Program-made: the position numbers and the translations under genes | Notes under the pieces: model-generated | What the model saw: the letters and a program-made list of their open reading frames with translations, nothing else | The model's database searches: none | Told to the model about the DNA's origin: nothing | NCBI GenBank assembly: GCA_013398955.1 | Contig: VWPU01013479.1 | Location: 1-64,000, forward strand | DNA: 64,000 nucleotides | Origin: Callaeas wilsoni | Lineage: Eukaryota; Chordata; Aves; Passeriformes; Callaeidae | Reading direction: 5' to 3' | Shown here: piece by piece, positions 1 to 9,660 of the stretch | How the letters are laid out: each line of letters begins with the position of its first letter | Position numbering within the stretch: the first letter of the stretch is position 1

Positions 1-300
1 GCGGCGCTGCCTGGGGCGGGCGGACGGGCCGGGCGGCAGCCGCCGGCGCGCAGGGCGGGGTGTGGCCTCGCCATTATTTATGAGCTCCAGCCCCTATTTG
101 CTCAGCTAATGATGCACCGGCGGCCGCCGAGCCTCGCCTCGCTAGAGCGGCGGCCAGGGCAGGGCAGCGCCTGTAACTGGAAACCAGCGCCGGCACCGTC
201 ACCGCGCTGCCGCTCCATTCACTCCTAGGTGCGTAATTGCGGGCAGGGGAGAAGCGCTCCCTGCGCCTCAGGAGTCCACTGCCAGGATTATTGTACAGAG
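1..300 (+). promoter_or_regulatory. SEMA3C: CpG-rich promoter region of SEMA3C (left edge cut by window)
   Basis: The first ~300 bases are strongly GC- and CpG-rich, unlike the AT-rich remainder of the window, which fits a vertebrate CpG-island promoter. Visible elements include a GC box running into a CACCC/KLF-type site (about 53-67, GGGCGGGGTGTGGCC) and a short AT-rich patch (about 72-80) followed by homeobox-like TAAT sequence near 107-110. No clear TATA box at a fixed distance from an initiator can be identified, so the transcription start is not located; it probably lies between about 100 and 300. The island probably continues to the left of base 1. The assignment rests on its position just upstream of the 5' UTR exon that splices to the SEMA3C start-codon exon. 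Confidence 0.75.
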
Positions 301-497
301 GAGCCGGGAGTATCTGTGCAACCACTACGAGGAGAGACTTTTCATTTTTCTCCCTTTTTGTTATTTTTTTTTCTAAGTTATTTTTCCCTCTGCCGTGAGC
401 CAGGTTTGGAATTAAATTGTTCTGGTAGCAGGAGTGGAGTCTATAAACTGATAGAAACCAGACAGAAATCAGTATTACTGGTGCCTCCAATAGCCGG
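200..497 (+). other. SEMA3C: SEMA3C exon 1, 5' untranslated (start approximate)
   Basis: This is the putative non-coding first exon. Its 3' end is set by a consensus donor, CCGG|GTAAGC, with GT at 498-499. Its 5' end is a guess because no transcription start can be read from sequence. There is no ATG between about 200 and 497, so a transcript starting there has no upstream AUG before exon 2. In the frame of the SEMA3C protein an in-frame TAG stop lies at 491-493, six spliced codons before the first in-frame ATG of exon 2. The coding sequence therefore cannot extend back into this exon. Confidence 0.6.
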
Positions 498-3400
498 GTA
501 AGCATAACTTAAAGTTCTCTTTCTTTGCTGTAATAGATGTGAAATGTCTCTTGATGGTTGAATTTTGCTGCTGTTCACAGATAGTTAAACCAATGTTTTC
601 CAGATTGGCATGGTCCGTGTTTGGCAGGGTTTTTTTTTTCTCGTTCACTTCTTTTCTTTCTTCTGCCGAATGATTTTCCATACAGGATTTAAGGGTAGGA
701 CCCAGCCTGTAGCAGATGACACCTGCACTTCCTAGCAAAGCGATACTGTACTTTCCAAAAACCATGCAACATGCTGCCAGCGACCTCCGTGGCAGGGAAA
801 CTTCACTACTTCACTTTCGTAGCGGTTTGCCTGTTTGTTTACAGTTACACTAGAGTGTAAGAACAGAAATGCAATTAGACGCTGCTTTTTGTCTGTCCTG
901 TAAGATTCTTTAAAAGTACTTGCAAGGCTTTAGGTCTGTGTGTTGTCAGCAGAGATCATGTGCACTGGACATGCTGAATATAGTATCATGACTTACTGAG
1001 ATAAATTCAGAGCTGGGATATAAGCCCAAAGCAAGAGTCAAACCTGCAATGAGCTGTCAGTTACCAGCTCTGTAAATCTCTGAAATTAAGCCTATTTCCA
1101 TTAGGTTACTCACACGTCAGACACCCTGAGGTACCTTTTTGGCACTGTATGCATTTATTATTTATGTGTCTAACAGCTGGGTAGGAACCATGCTGCTCAG
1201 CACTTGAATCTTATATTTGCCTGTGACTTCTGTGTTAACGGTGAAGATCTGCAATTTGAGCAATGAAATGTAGCAATGTTTCACTACTCCAACTGATTAC
1301 ACTAGAATTGGCAGGAGGCACGAGAGTGGGAGGGAAACAGAGCTTAAAGGGGCTTTTTTCTATTATTGTTTCCTACAGTATTATTTAAAGGAAGAAGGAA
1401 AGCCGCACACTTGTTCCTCTTTGACTTTTTATCTTTATTGCAAAGAAAGCATAGTGCTACTACTGTAAAATACTAATCCCGTTGCATCTGTTAAATCATA
1501 TGTTCTGTATGATTGGCTGTTTGTTTTGGCCTGACAAAGAAATTTTATTGGGATTTAATGCCACTTCTCTCTTAGAAGAGGAGTAAGTTAAAGGATATCC
1601 CATGGGCAAGTCACAAGGTTTTAAATTTAAAGCCCACAAAGCAACATTAGTACTAGAGTTCGTACAGCCTGTTTAAAAATTATTCTTGGCAAAAACTCTG
1701 CAACTATCATTTTATTAGTTAACAGACCCTTAGAGATAATTTGGAACTGGGCCAGAATGGATACGTTTCTCCTACAGACTCGATCTGTAGCTGGCAAATT
1801 TCTGACAAGGTTGTTTTTGTCAATTAGCAGGGTTGTAGAATTACTTGATCTTCATGCATTTCTCAGTGCTCAGACCAAATAATGAAGGAGAGTTCAGAGT
1901 GTGGGCTGCAGAGCTCTGCGCTTCCTTGCACGCTCTCCTTCCCACCCCCAACCTGATGTGAAGTCGTCATGCAAAGAGAAGCCTTTCCAAGCGATTTACA
2001 GTGAGTGGATAGGGAATGACAGAGGTGGTAATGAGAGCCGGGGCTTTTACCGCTAAGTCAGTGGAGTGGATCCAGCCCGAACTAGGGCTGACCTAAAGTC
2101 ATCCCTGCCTGACAGCTCATTCCTGCCGGGCTGGGGTGGTTGCCGCCGGTTCTTTAAGGACAGGTGTGAACCTCAGAGGGACAGGATGAACAAGCCTGTA
2201 GAAATATTGGCTTCCACTGGAGGGACTGTAGTGCTGGAGCAGAGCTGAAGTGAAGAACTGTAAGCTGACTGTACAGGTAACAAATCTCTTCATCAAATAA
2301 ATGTATAGCCTTTAATGATATCTTCTAGCTGTAGGGGTTGTGTCTTTCAGAGTGCTTCCAGTTGCTGTAAAATCAAATATATCACCTGAGTGATTAACTA
2401 ATAAGTGGTGTCTAGTAGAAGGAGTGTTTACATCAAAAAGAAAAATATATTTATTTAAGCAGTGAAGTAGAATGGGCATAAAATGATGGTGTTATATATT
2501 CTCTTTTGCAACTGAGCTGACAAAGTTGTTACAATAGGTGAAATAAAATTTGCACTTCACAGTTTTTGGAAATGCAGTTTAGGAGCAGATGTGATGCAAA
2601 TATGCAGTATTCAGCTTCTAATATTGGCTGGGTTTTTTGGATCTGGTCCAAAGTCCATTAGAAAAGCCACTTTCCTCGAATGATTCCAGTGACCTCAAGT
2701 CCTTCCTGAGCTAAGAAAAGATACTGAGTTTTGGAGTGTTTTCTGATTCCCTGTGATGCTCAGGCTTCTCAGCAGCTAACTCCTATAAAAAGAAGGCTCT
2801 GCAGGAGGAGTAGCAGATGCATCAAGTGTAGTGCATTGTGCAGCTCTGGGATTCTTAGTGCCCTGTAAAAGTCAATGAGAGCAAGTGCATAATCTGAAAG
2901 GAGCTAGCCCAAAAAGCAAACGTTGACTAATACTTTCAAGTGTGTTGAAATACTTTTGGTTTCACAGTTTTGAAATTAGTGACATACATAGCCAGAATTT
3001 CTTTAAAGAAAAACTTGAAGGTGATTAGAGAGCTCAGCTTACTAAAACTTAAAGCTCATTTCCAAGCACCTTTGATTTCGAATGTTAAAAGAAAAGAAAA
3101 AAAACCCCAAACAACCAATAACCCAAGCCTCCCCCCCATCCTTAACATGAGAGAGAGATGTCTAAAAATATCACCCAGATTTTTATTCGTGAAACTTTAT
3201 CTCCCGTCCTTGCTTTGCTCTGCCTTGACATTTAGTATAATTATATTTCCAGCAGGTGGAATTGTCTTCATTTTAAATAAACTGAGTCTAATGCTGTAGT
3301 CTGCCCTAGCCAAACCTTGGGCTCTGTTGGTTCCTACTAAAAGGCAGAGAGTTCCTCTTGTGCCAGCAGAGAAGACTGCTGGGGAAAACCACTTTCAGAT

Positions 3401-3549
3401 GCACAGAGAAAAAACAGAAGTGCTGTACCTCCTTCACATCAGTAATTATGGCTTCAGCCAGAAGAGGCTTCCAACACAACCTTTCCATACTGTTGTTTTT
3501 GCTCCACAAGATTGTATAAGAAGAGTAATGTGATATCTCTCTCTTTCAG
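498..3549 (+). other. SEMA3C: SEMA3C intron 1
   Basis: This is a 3.05 kb interval between donor GTAAGC (498) and an acceptor with a good pyrimidine tract, CTCTCTCTTTCAG (AG at 3548-3549). It is AT-rich with no recognisable repeat family and no conserved protein-coding segment. A slightly more GC-rich patch at about 1900-2276 ends in a textbook donor, CAG|GTAA (GT at 2277-2278). It might be an alternative first exon, but nothing else supports that. Short ORFs here (for example 2066-2248 and 2970-3299) resemble no known protein. Confidence 0.65.
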
Positions 3550-3587
3550 GTTTCGTTTCGTGGATGTTAAGTTGCAAATCTGAAGAG
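3550..3587 (+). other. SEMA3C: 5' UTR part of SEMA3C exon 2, with in-frame upstream ATG
   Basis: This segment lies between the acceptor AG (3548-3549) and the preferred start codon. It contains ATG at 3564-3566, in frame with the main start and with no stop between them, giving a possible extension MLSCKSEE. Its context is poor (T at -3 and T at +4), so leaky scanning to 3588 would be expected. If transcription starts downstream of about 115, this is the first AUG in the mRNA. Confidence 0.7.
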
Positions 3588-3690
3588 ATGGCATTTCTCA
3601 CAGTGAACGTGTTGATTGGGATATTTATTTACTTTAGCAGTGTAAAAGGATCTTCCCAGCCTCAAGCAAGGGTGTTCCTAACATTCAATG
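3588..3690 (+). CDS. SEMA3C: Semaphorin-3C, first coding exon (N-terminus only, partial)
   Basis: This is the N-terminal coding part of a secreted class 3 semaphorin. SEMA3C is a guidance ligand for neuropilin/plexin receptors, known for roles in cardiac outflow tract, vascular and neuronal patterning. The exon spans 3550-3690: 38 nt of 5' UTR, then 34 full codons plus one base (phase 1). The product begins MAFLTVNVLIGIFIYF, a hydrophobic signal peptide, then SSVKG and the mature start SSQPQARVFLTFN. By recalled comparison with human SEMA3C about 23 of 34 residues agree, including the diagnostic VKGSSQPQARV block. The leftover G fits the Glu codon that follows in the family. Start choice: ATG 3588 matches the family start and has a strong context (G at -3 and +4). 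An in-frame ATG at 3564 would add eight residues but has a weak context. Donor GTAAGA is at 3691. The sema, PSI, Ig and basic domains are all outside the window. Confidence 0.88.
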
Positions 3691-4856
3691 GTAAGAAAGA
3701 AGATAAACATTCTTAAAAAAATACTATAATTGAACATTTTCTTCTTCCTTTTAAATTCAGTAACTGAGTAGAAACTGGCTTTTTGATCTGTGTCCACAGT
3801 TACTATTTTTGGTTTGTGTTGCTGAAGCACCTGTCAGCCTAAATTTGATTCTTTTACCAGAATATACCTATCTCTATAGATGCATAATTAATATATAATT
3901 AATAATTAATAGGCTTTTCTCTTTATTTTGAATTACTGTAACTTACTAACAACTAAAGGTTTATTTCTTATCCTTAATTATGCTTGGAAAAAATATAACA
4001 CTTGACTTGTGGTGGAGAGTATTAATGATTTGAGTTGCTTTCATTTGGTGCCCAACTGAAGCACTTTATGTTCTGAAAATGGGGCTGCCTGAAGTTTTAC
4101 CAAAATAGTTGGCCAGGCACAGAGTCCTTTGAAAAAATATCATTCCTTGTGCACTTTGTGCTCTGTGTAGGATGTACATAGCGTGTAGCAATTACTGATG
4201 CCTGCATACTGTAAACCAGCAACGAAAATTACCATTCTCAAAAGAAAGTTTCCTTTACTTCTGAGGTACTGAGCAGTACCTTACTGCTGTAATTACCCCA
4301 GTATTACTTTTAATAGCAAAGTAACTTATTCTTCTAGTCTTAAATGCTGATTTTAGCCACCACTGCTGAATGTGTGTGTTCTTCAGCTTACAGCATCTGT
4401 TAAATCTGAGCTGAAACTTTCTGTCACTAATTATAGGGGCATTGACTTTTTCCAGCCCTCTGCCTTTTCTCTGATTGTCTTTGAGGCATGAGGGCTTGCT
4501 ATTCCCTGCATCAATCCTGTTTGCATTAGGATGGTTTCTGTGGTTCATTGGTGCAGGGATGCCCTGCCACTGCCTTGGGAATATTCTGTGTGCTCTGACC
4601 AGTCTTTAAGAATTGCTTAAAAAATAATCAGAGCTAGTAAGTGTCTCAAACTTGCTACAATGATTATAACCATGTAAACATGAGACTGAGAGACATCCAG
4701 AAGGAGACTGCCAAGTTAGACCTTCCACAAATACCAACGAGAGTTTGAATAATTATATTATAGAATATGAGGCCCTAAATTGATGCATACAGTACTTAAT
4801 AGGTGTAAAATAGCATGACTCCAGTAAAAGCAATAGTAGGAATTGAATTCCAAGAG

Positions 4857-4880
4857 GGAATTCAAATAGGAATTCAAATG
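4857..4880. repeat. Two-copy 12-bp tandem repeat
   Basis: GGAATTCAAATA is followed directly by GGAATTCAAATG, differing at one base. A related AGGAATTGAATTCC segment lies just upstream at about 4838-4851, giving a small cluster of EcoRI-like GAATTC palindromes. It is probably local duplication without function. Confidence 0.7.
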
Positions 4881-6599
4881 AAGAAACAGGGATATGAATT
4901 TCTTTTCCTTGCTTAAAGTCTGCACTGACTTTGGTGGAGGAGATGGTACTGCTTTGGCACAACTCAACACAGAAGCAAGTTTGGCTGTGGTTGTGTGTTA
5001 CATTGCAGGTTTGCCACAGTTATGCAGAACAGGCTGATTTAGATTTCCACATCATCTCCTTGGTGGCCTTGAAAGTAATCTAGGCTTCCCCTGATCTCTG
5101 GTATAACCATGAAGTAGGAAGTGTTCAGGTTTTGTGGTATTCAACCTTGTGAATGAGAAAGAATTGTAGTGAGAGGCGAATGGTTTTAAGAGAAACTCAA
5201 GGGATTTTGTTTCATCAGAGGTATCCTGCAAGGCTGAAACAGTGAAACAGCCATAGGGCAAAAGACCCCAAACCTAGAAATTTTAAAAAAATACTGAATT
5301 GAAACCTTAGTTTCTCTGTCCTTCTCTGAAAGGAGTTTGTCCCTCCTTCCTTTAGAAGGGGCTGTGACAGCTTTATGCTGCAGTGACCCCTTTGTCTGGT
5401 GAGGTTCTTGGGCCCCAAGAGCTCTGTCCCCTGTGCCAGCCCTGGGGACACAGCCTTGCCTCACTAGTTCCTGCTATAACCCTGCTTGGCTGCCTTGGTT
5501 AGAGAGCCTTCCAATACTATCTGATTTTCTTAAAACTGACTTTTTACTTTCCCTAATACTTAACAGTCAACCTTTAAAAAAGAAATTACATTTTTAGGTC
5601 CTAAATTTTTATTGGGTCTTTTGAAGTCATAAAAGTAAAAAATGAATTATGTGTTTTATAATATGAGAAGTATGTCTGAAATAAAAAGTTAAGCTTTTTG
5701 TATAATATATAAACAGAAGTTTTATTTTTAAACCTGATTTCCAGATGGTAAGAAACAACTTTCACTATGTGAAAAGAGTTTGCAGGTTGTTGTGTATACC
5801 GAAGTAATGGCCCTACCTGTAGCATGAACTTATGTTCTGTAAATCTTTGTTTACTTACATGAGTAGAGATGTAATGGAAAAAGGTGAAACTTTGTATTGT
5901 TCTCTAACTAAGTGTGATAATACACTCTTTCTTCATAAGCTGCTTCATAACTTATTGTTTTTAAATCATGTAAAAATACCAAGTTATTTGGCAGTCTCCT
6001 TGCCCTGAGAAGCTGTCAGTTTTTATGGAGAATTGTCACTCTTTTAAAGTGCATAGTTTGAAAATAAAACCATAATTAGGGCTCCTTATGTTTTAAATGA
6101 CATTAGACAATAAAGACAAGTCATTCAAGCTTAGGATACTTACACGATATTTTTCAAGTTCTGAATTGGATTTGGCTTGGTGTCTACAATTACAGTGCAT
6201 AAGTTTTGGGGGTAGAGTGTATACCGGAGGAGAAAATGAGTGATGCTTTTCAAAGCTAACCTGCTCCTTCAAGATCAAGTCAATTGAGCTTATTCACATT
6301 GCAGCATTTCTCATGGGAAAATCCAGCAAGTATCTTGACCTATTCTGTTTTTCATCAGGAAAGATAAAAATGCGAATCATTTGAATCATGGGCTGCTTTT
6401 CTCTTTGCCACCTACTTCATTAAGAATCAAATGTAATTAAAAAGTGCGCCTGGGTAACACCTCAAGAGCCTGATAATAGAGATTTTGCAATTAACTTCAA
6501 TGGATGAAGGACTGCAACCCTAACTTCTATTTTTGAAATCAAAAGCCTGGCCCCTTGTCTAATTAAAATGTAGTTCATGACTTAGCTGAGGTTGTTAAC

Positions 6600-7145
6600 T
6601 GTGCGTATGACGCGAGTGTGGAACTTACTGCTGTCTGCACCCTGAGTGTCATGAAAGTTGCGGTGCTGCACAGAACCCCAAGGCCTGATTCCTGTTGCTC
6701 TGCACCTTGTACAGCCATTTACTCAGCTGAAAGGAAAGGTCAGGCTGCAGCTGAACTGCTGCTTTGCTCAGGTGGTCGTACACGGCACTGGGCCTATGGC
6801 GGTCAGGCAAAGGGGCTCTCGGGGTGCCTGGGGCGATTTCGCGTGACCTCATTGTCCTGTTCAGCCCTGATGGCTCAAACCACTGATCCTTGTGCAGTGT
6901 CTGCACTTGAAGAGCCACTGCAGCTGGAGAAGGAACGATGGCCCCAGGTTTTTCTGATTCTGAAACTGCAGAGATGTGAAGCCTGTGGTGCAGCAGGTGC
7001 AGCAGTGTTTAGAATCATCTGCTGTGTTCCCATGGAGCGTGCAGGAGTGAGGGAACCTGGGAGGGGAGAAGCAAAGGACTCAACGTGTCTCCCTGCACTA
7101 TTAGTACACTATTCCTCCCTCCTGCTGCCTCTTCTGGCTCCTTGA
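6600..7145. other. GC-richer, CpG-containing intronic islet with a chance ORF
   Basis: This interval is more GC-rich than its flanks and holds about eleven CpG dinucleotides within 6600-6850, in an otherwise CpG-poor intron. It also holds the longest open frame of the window on the plus strand (6618-7145). That frame begins with GTG rather than ATG; the first ATG, at 6651, leaves about 164 codons. The predicted protein is rich in Cys, Ala and Leu and I recognise no family, signal peptide or repeat in it. It could be a regulatory element, an old retroposed sequence, or an ORF that is open because high GC lowers stop-codon frequency. I favour the last. Confidence 0.35.
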
Positions 7146-8511
7146 CCCTGGAATAGATCTTTTTTAATCTACTTAAATCACCTATCATAATTTAAAGCAC
7201 CATAGTTTGTTTTCTCTCCATAGCAAAAAACTTACCTTATCTGTTTATGAACTATCGAGTGTGGTGCCTGCGATTTCTCAAGCTCCATGCATTCTTCCTT
7301 GTTACTGCACGTTCCTGAACAGATAACTGGGAGCTGTATCCTACAGTCTTCACAGGAAAAATAGCCTTTCTGAAATCAGTGGGAGTATTAGCAGAATAAG
7401 GAAGGATGTACTAGACTTCAAGTTAGTGTCAGACTTTGTTTCATTCCAACTCATGTTTACTTTTTGGGTTTTGTTGCAGCCCTAAATGCTGAGCCATACC
7501 ATTTTAACATAAAATTCTGAATGGATTGAAGCAGATACAGTACTTATTTTTTTAAAATACACTCAAATAAACCTTCTTTGGGATTTAAATTTATACGGTG
7601 ACAGACAACCAAGTGATAATTTCACAATTTACTGGGAACATTTCATGCATTCCTACCTCAAATGTCTGGTCTAGCAGATATTTCCCATGCAGATTCTCCT
7701 ATTGTCTGCAGTGAAAATCCCATATGAGAAGTGGATCAAGGCTAATTTGCAGACAGTTTTGTTCTTCTCTTTGTTATAAAATTACTAGAACACGTAAAGG
7801 ACTTTTAAGAAAGTATCAGTCAGATTCATTAATGACAATTAAAGTGCATAAAATGTCACCAGAGCAACAGCAGCACTTATTCAACTGTCAACATATTTTA
7901 AAAGATTTAATGCAACCCCTGTGGTTACCCTCAAGGAAAAATAAAGGAACTGAGAACCATTTTCCTTGAGCTCTTGAGCAACAGCAGTACAACTTGTTTT
8001 TAAACAATCCCTCATTGTAATGTTAATGTTACCACAGTTAATAAAAAGTTCATTTATTACTTGGGGGACTTTGTGCTGATGACAGTCTAGTAGGCAAAGG
8101 TTTACGCTCATATAGTTGATTGGATCTTTTTTGGTGTCTATGGAATGAAAGCTATTTACAAAATGAAGCAGAAGTAAAGAATTAAAAGAGAAAAAAAAAA
8201 GAAAAAAGAGAGAGAAGAGATCCATTGTTTAATTTTGTTTACATGCAGAACTTATCTTGAATGTTCATATAGTTGCATAATTTTCAGCAAATTGTGAGTA
8301 ATATTTACTCAAAATTAACTGATTTATAGCTCTCACAGCTTCATGGATCTTAAGTGATGTTAATTTATAATGTGTTGAGCATCAACGATGTGAAAATTTT
8401 TCCAATTTAATTGTCTCTCACTGGAGATCTAAGAACTTTATTTAAATATATCCAACTAAAAATAAAATTTTTATATCTTTAGTAGTGAAGATGGGGTTTT
8501 TTGCATTTCAT

Positions 8512-9040
8512 TATAGAATCATAGAATGTTAAGGGGTTGGAATGGATCTTAAGGATTATCTGGTCCCAAGCCCCTCTAGCATGGGCAGGGATACCTCCCA
8601 CTAGACCAGGTTGCTCAAGGCTTTATCCAACCTGCCCTTAAACACTGCCAGGGGTGGGGTATCCGCAATCTCCCTGGCAACCTTTGTCAGTGTCTAGCCA
8701 CTCTCCCAGCACAAAATTCTTCCTGATATCTAACCTAAATTTCCCCCTCTTTCAGTTTGCGTCCATTACTCCTTGTCCCATCTCTACAGTTCCTGACAAA
8801 GAGCCCTTCTCTGGCTTCTCTGTAGCCCCTTCAGATGCTGGAAGGTGCTGTGAGGTCTCCAAACCTTCTTTTCTCCAGGCTGAACAGCCCCAACTTTCTC
8901 AGCCTGTCTTTGTACAGGAGGTGCTCCAGTCCCCTTATTAACTTTGTGGCCTCCTCTGGACTTAGTCCAACAGTTTCAAGTCCTTCTTATTTTGGGGACA
9001 CCACAATTGTGCACAATATTCCAGATGGGATCTTGAATTG
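8512..9040 (-). mobile_element. CR1 LINE, 5'-truncated 3' end (minus strand)
   Basis: This is a well preserved copy of the 3' portion of an avian CR1 non-LTR retrotransposon, inserted antisense to SEMA3C. The plus strand begins with TATAGAATCATAGAATG, the complement of the CR1 terminal ATTCTATGATTCTA-type repeat. It continues with the typical complement of the CR1 tail: GGTTGGAATGGATCTTAAGG, CCACTAGACCAGGTTGCTCAA, CTTCCTGATATCTAACCTAAA and TTCTCCAGGCTGAACAGCCC. It fades at about 9035-9045. Only the end of ORF2 and the 3' UTR are represented, with no reverse transcriptase core, so the copy is dead. Open frames across it are remnants or shadows. No clear target-site duplication is seen, as usual for CR1. 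Confidence 0.93.
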
Positions 9041-9596
9041 ACAGCTTTGATTGTTCTAAACACAGATGCCTAATTTACAAATTATAGTCTTTGGGGGTCA
9101 TTTTTAGACTTCTGTCTTCTCTGTATTTTTTTTCCTTGGGTTTTGTTTTTTTTTGTGTTTCTTTATTTCTCTGTTAAAAAGAGGCTTAATGCAATAAATC
9201 TTGTATTGAAATTTAATCACTTGAATAGGCTATGAGTGAAATGTAAAAAAAAAAAAAAAGGAAGCATTATGTAAAAACCTCTGTATTCTTTCTAGAGTTC
9301 CATGGGTAAAGGTCCTACATGAAAAAAAAAATGAATTTGCTTATTTTCACGCTCTTGTTCAGTGGCAGTGTCATTGAGTTGGCTTCACTGTCATTGTTGA
9401 CATGAGTGTACAGGAGAGGATAATTTATTGTTTCTGTATTTAGTTAAATTGTGCCATGTGGTTTGACTTCAGTTATGAAAATGGTCATGCAATGAAGCTG
9501 AAGTCACAGGTGATGTTTGGTCCAGTTCTGTGTTTGTGCTCTGAAATTACTCTAAGTGGTACCCTCATGGGAAAGCACAAATAAGTATGTCTTCAA

Positions 9597-9660
9597 GGTA
9601 GTTAATTATCAGGCAACAAAAGTGCCTGATGATTAACAAAGGTAGTTAATTACCAGGCAA
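9597..9660. repeat. Hairpin plus direct repeat cluster
   Basis: GTTAATTATCAGGCA (9601-9615) is followed, after a 7-base spacer, by its near-perfect reverse complement TGCCTGATGATTAAC (9623-9637; 14 of 15 match). A third, direct copy GGTAGTTAATTACCAGGCAA (9641-9660) matches 9597-9616 at 19 of 20 positions. The same ~15-20 base unit thus occurs three times, as direct, inverted and direct copies. A hairpin or cruciform is possible. It could be a replication-slippage or template-switch product; no transposon family is recognised. Confidence 0.85.

Larger units (their letters stand above)
3691..8511. other. Intronic stretch, no gene seen
   Basis: This is AT-rich unique-looking DNA. It has short AT repeats at about 3884-3912 and a doubled 12-mer GGAATTCAAATA/G at 4857-4880. 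A GC-richer patch at about 6600-7145 is described separately. An A/G-rich run lies at about 8185-8220. Nothing else is recognisable. Confidence 0.5.

Noticed and set aside
229..501. Open frame across the first exon as an upstream coding region
   Set aside because: It has no ATG start (begins GTG) and is in a CpG-rich 5' UTR. The semaphorin frame itself has a stop at 491-493.
6618..7145. Longest plus-strand open frame (175 codons) as a gene
   Set aside because: It starts with GTG, lies in a GC-richer patch where stops are rarer, and resembles no known protein or domain.
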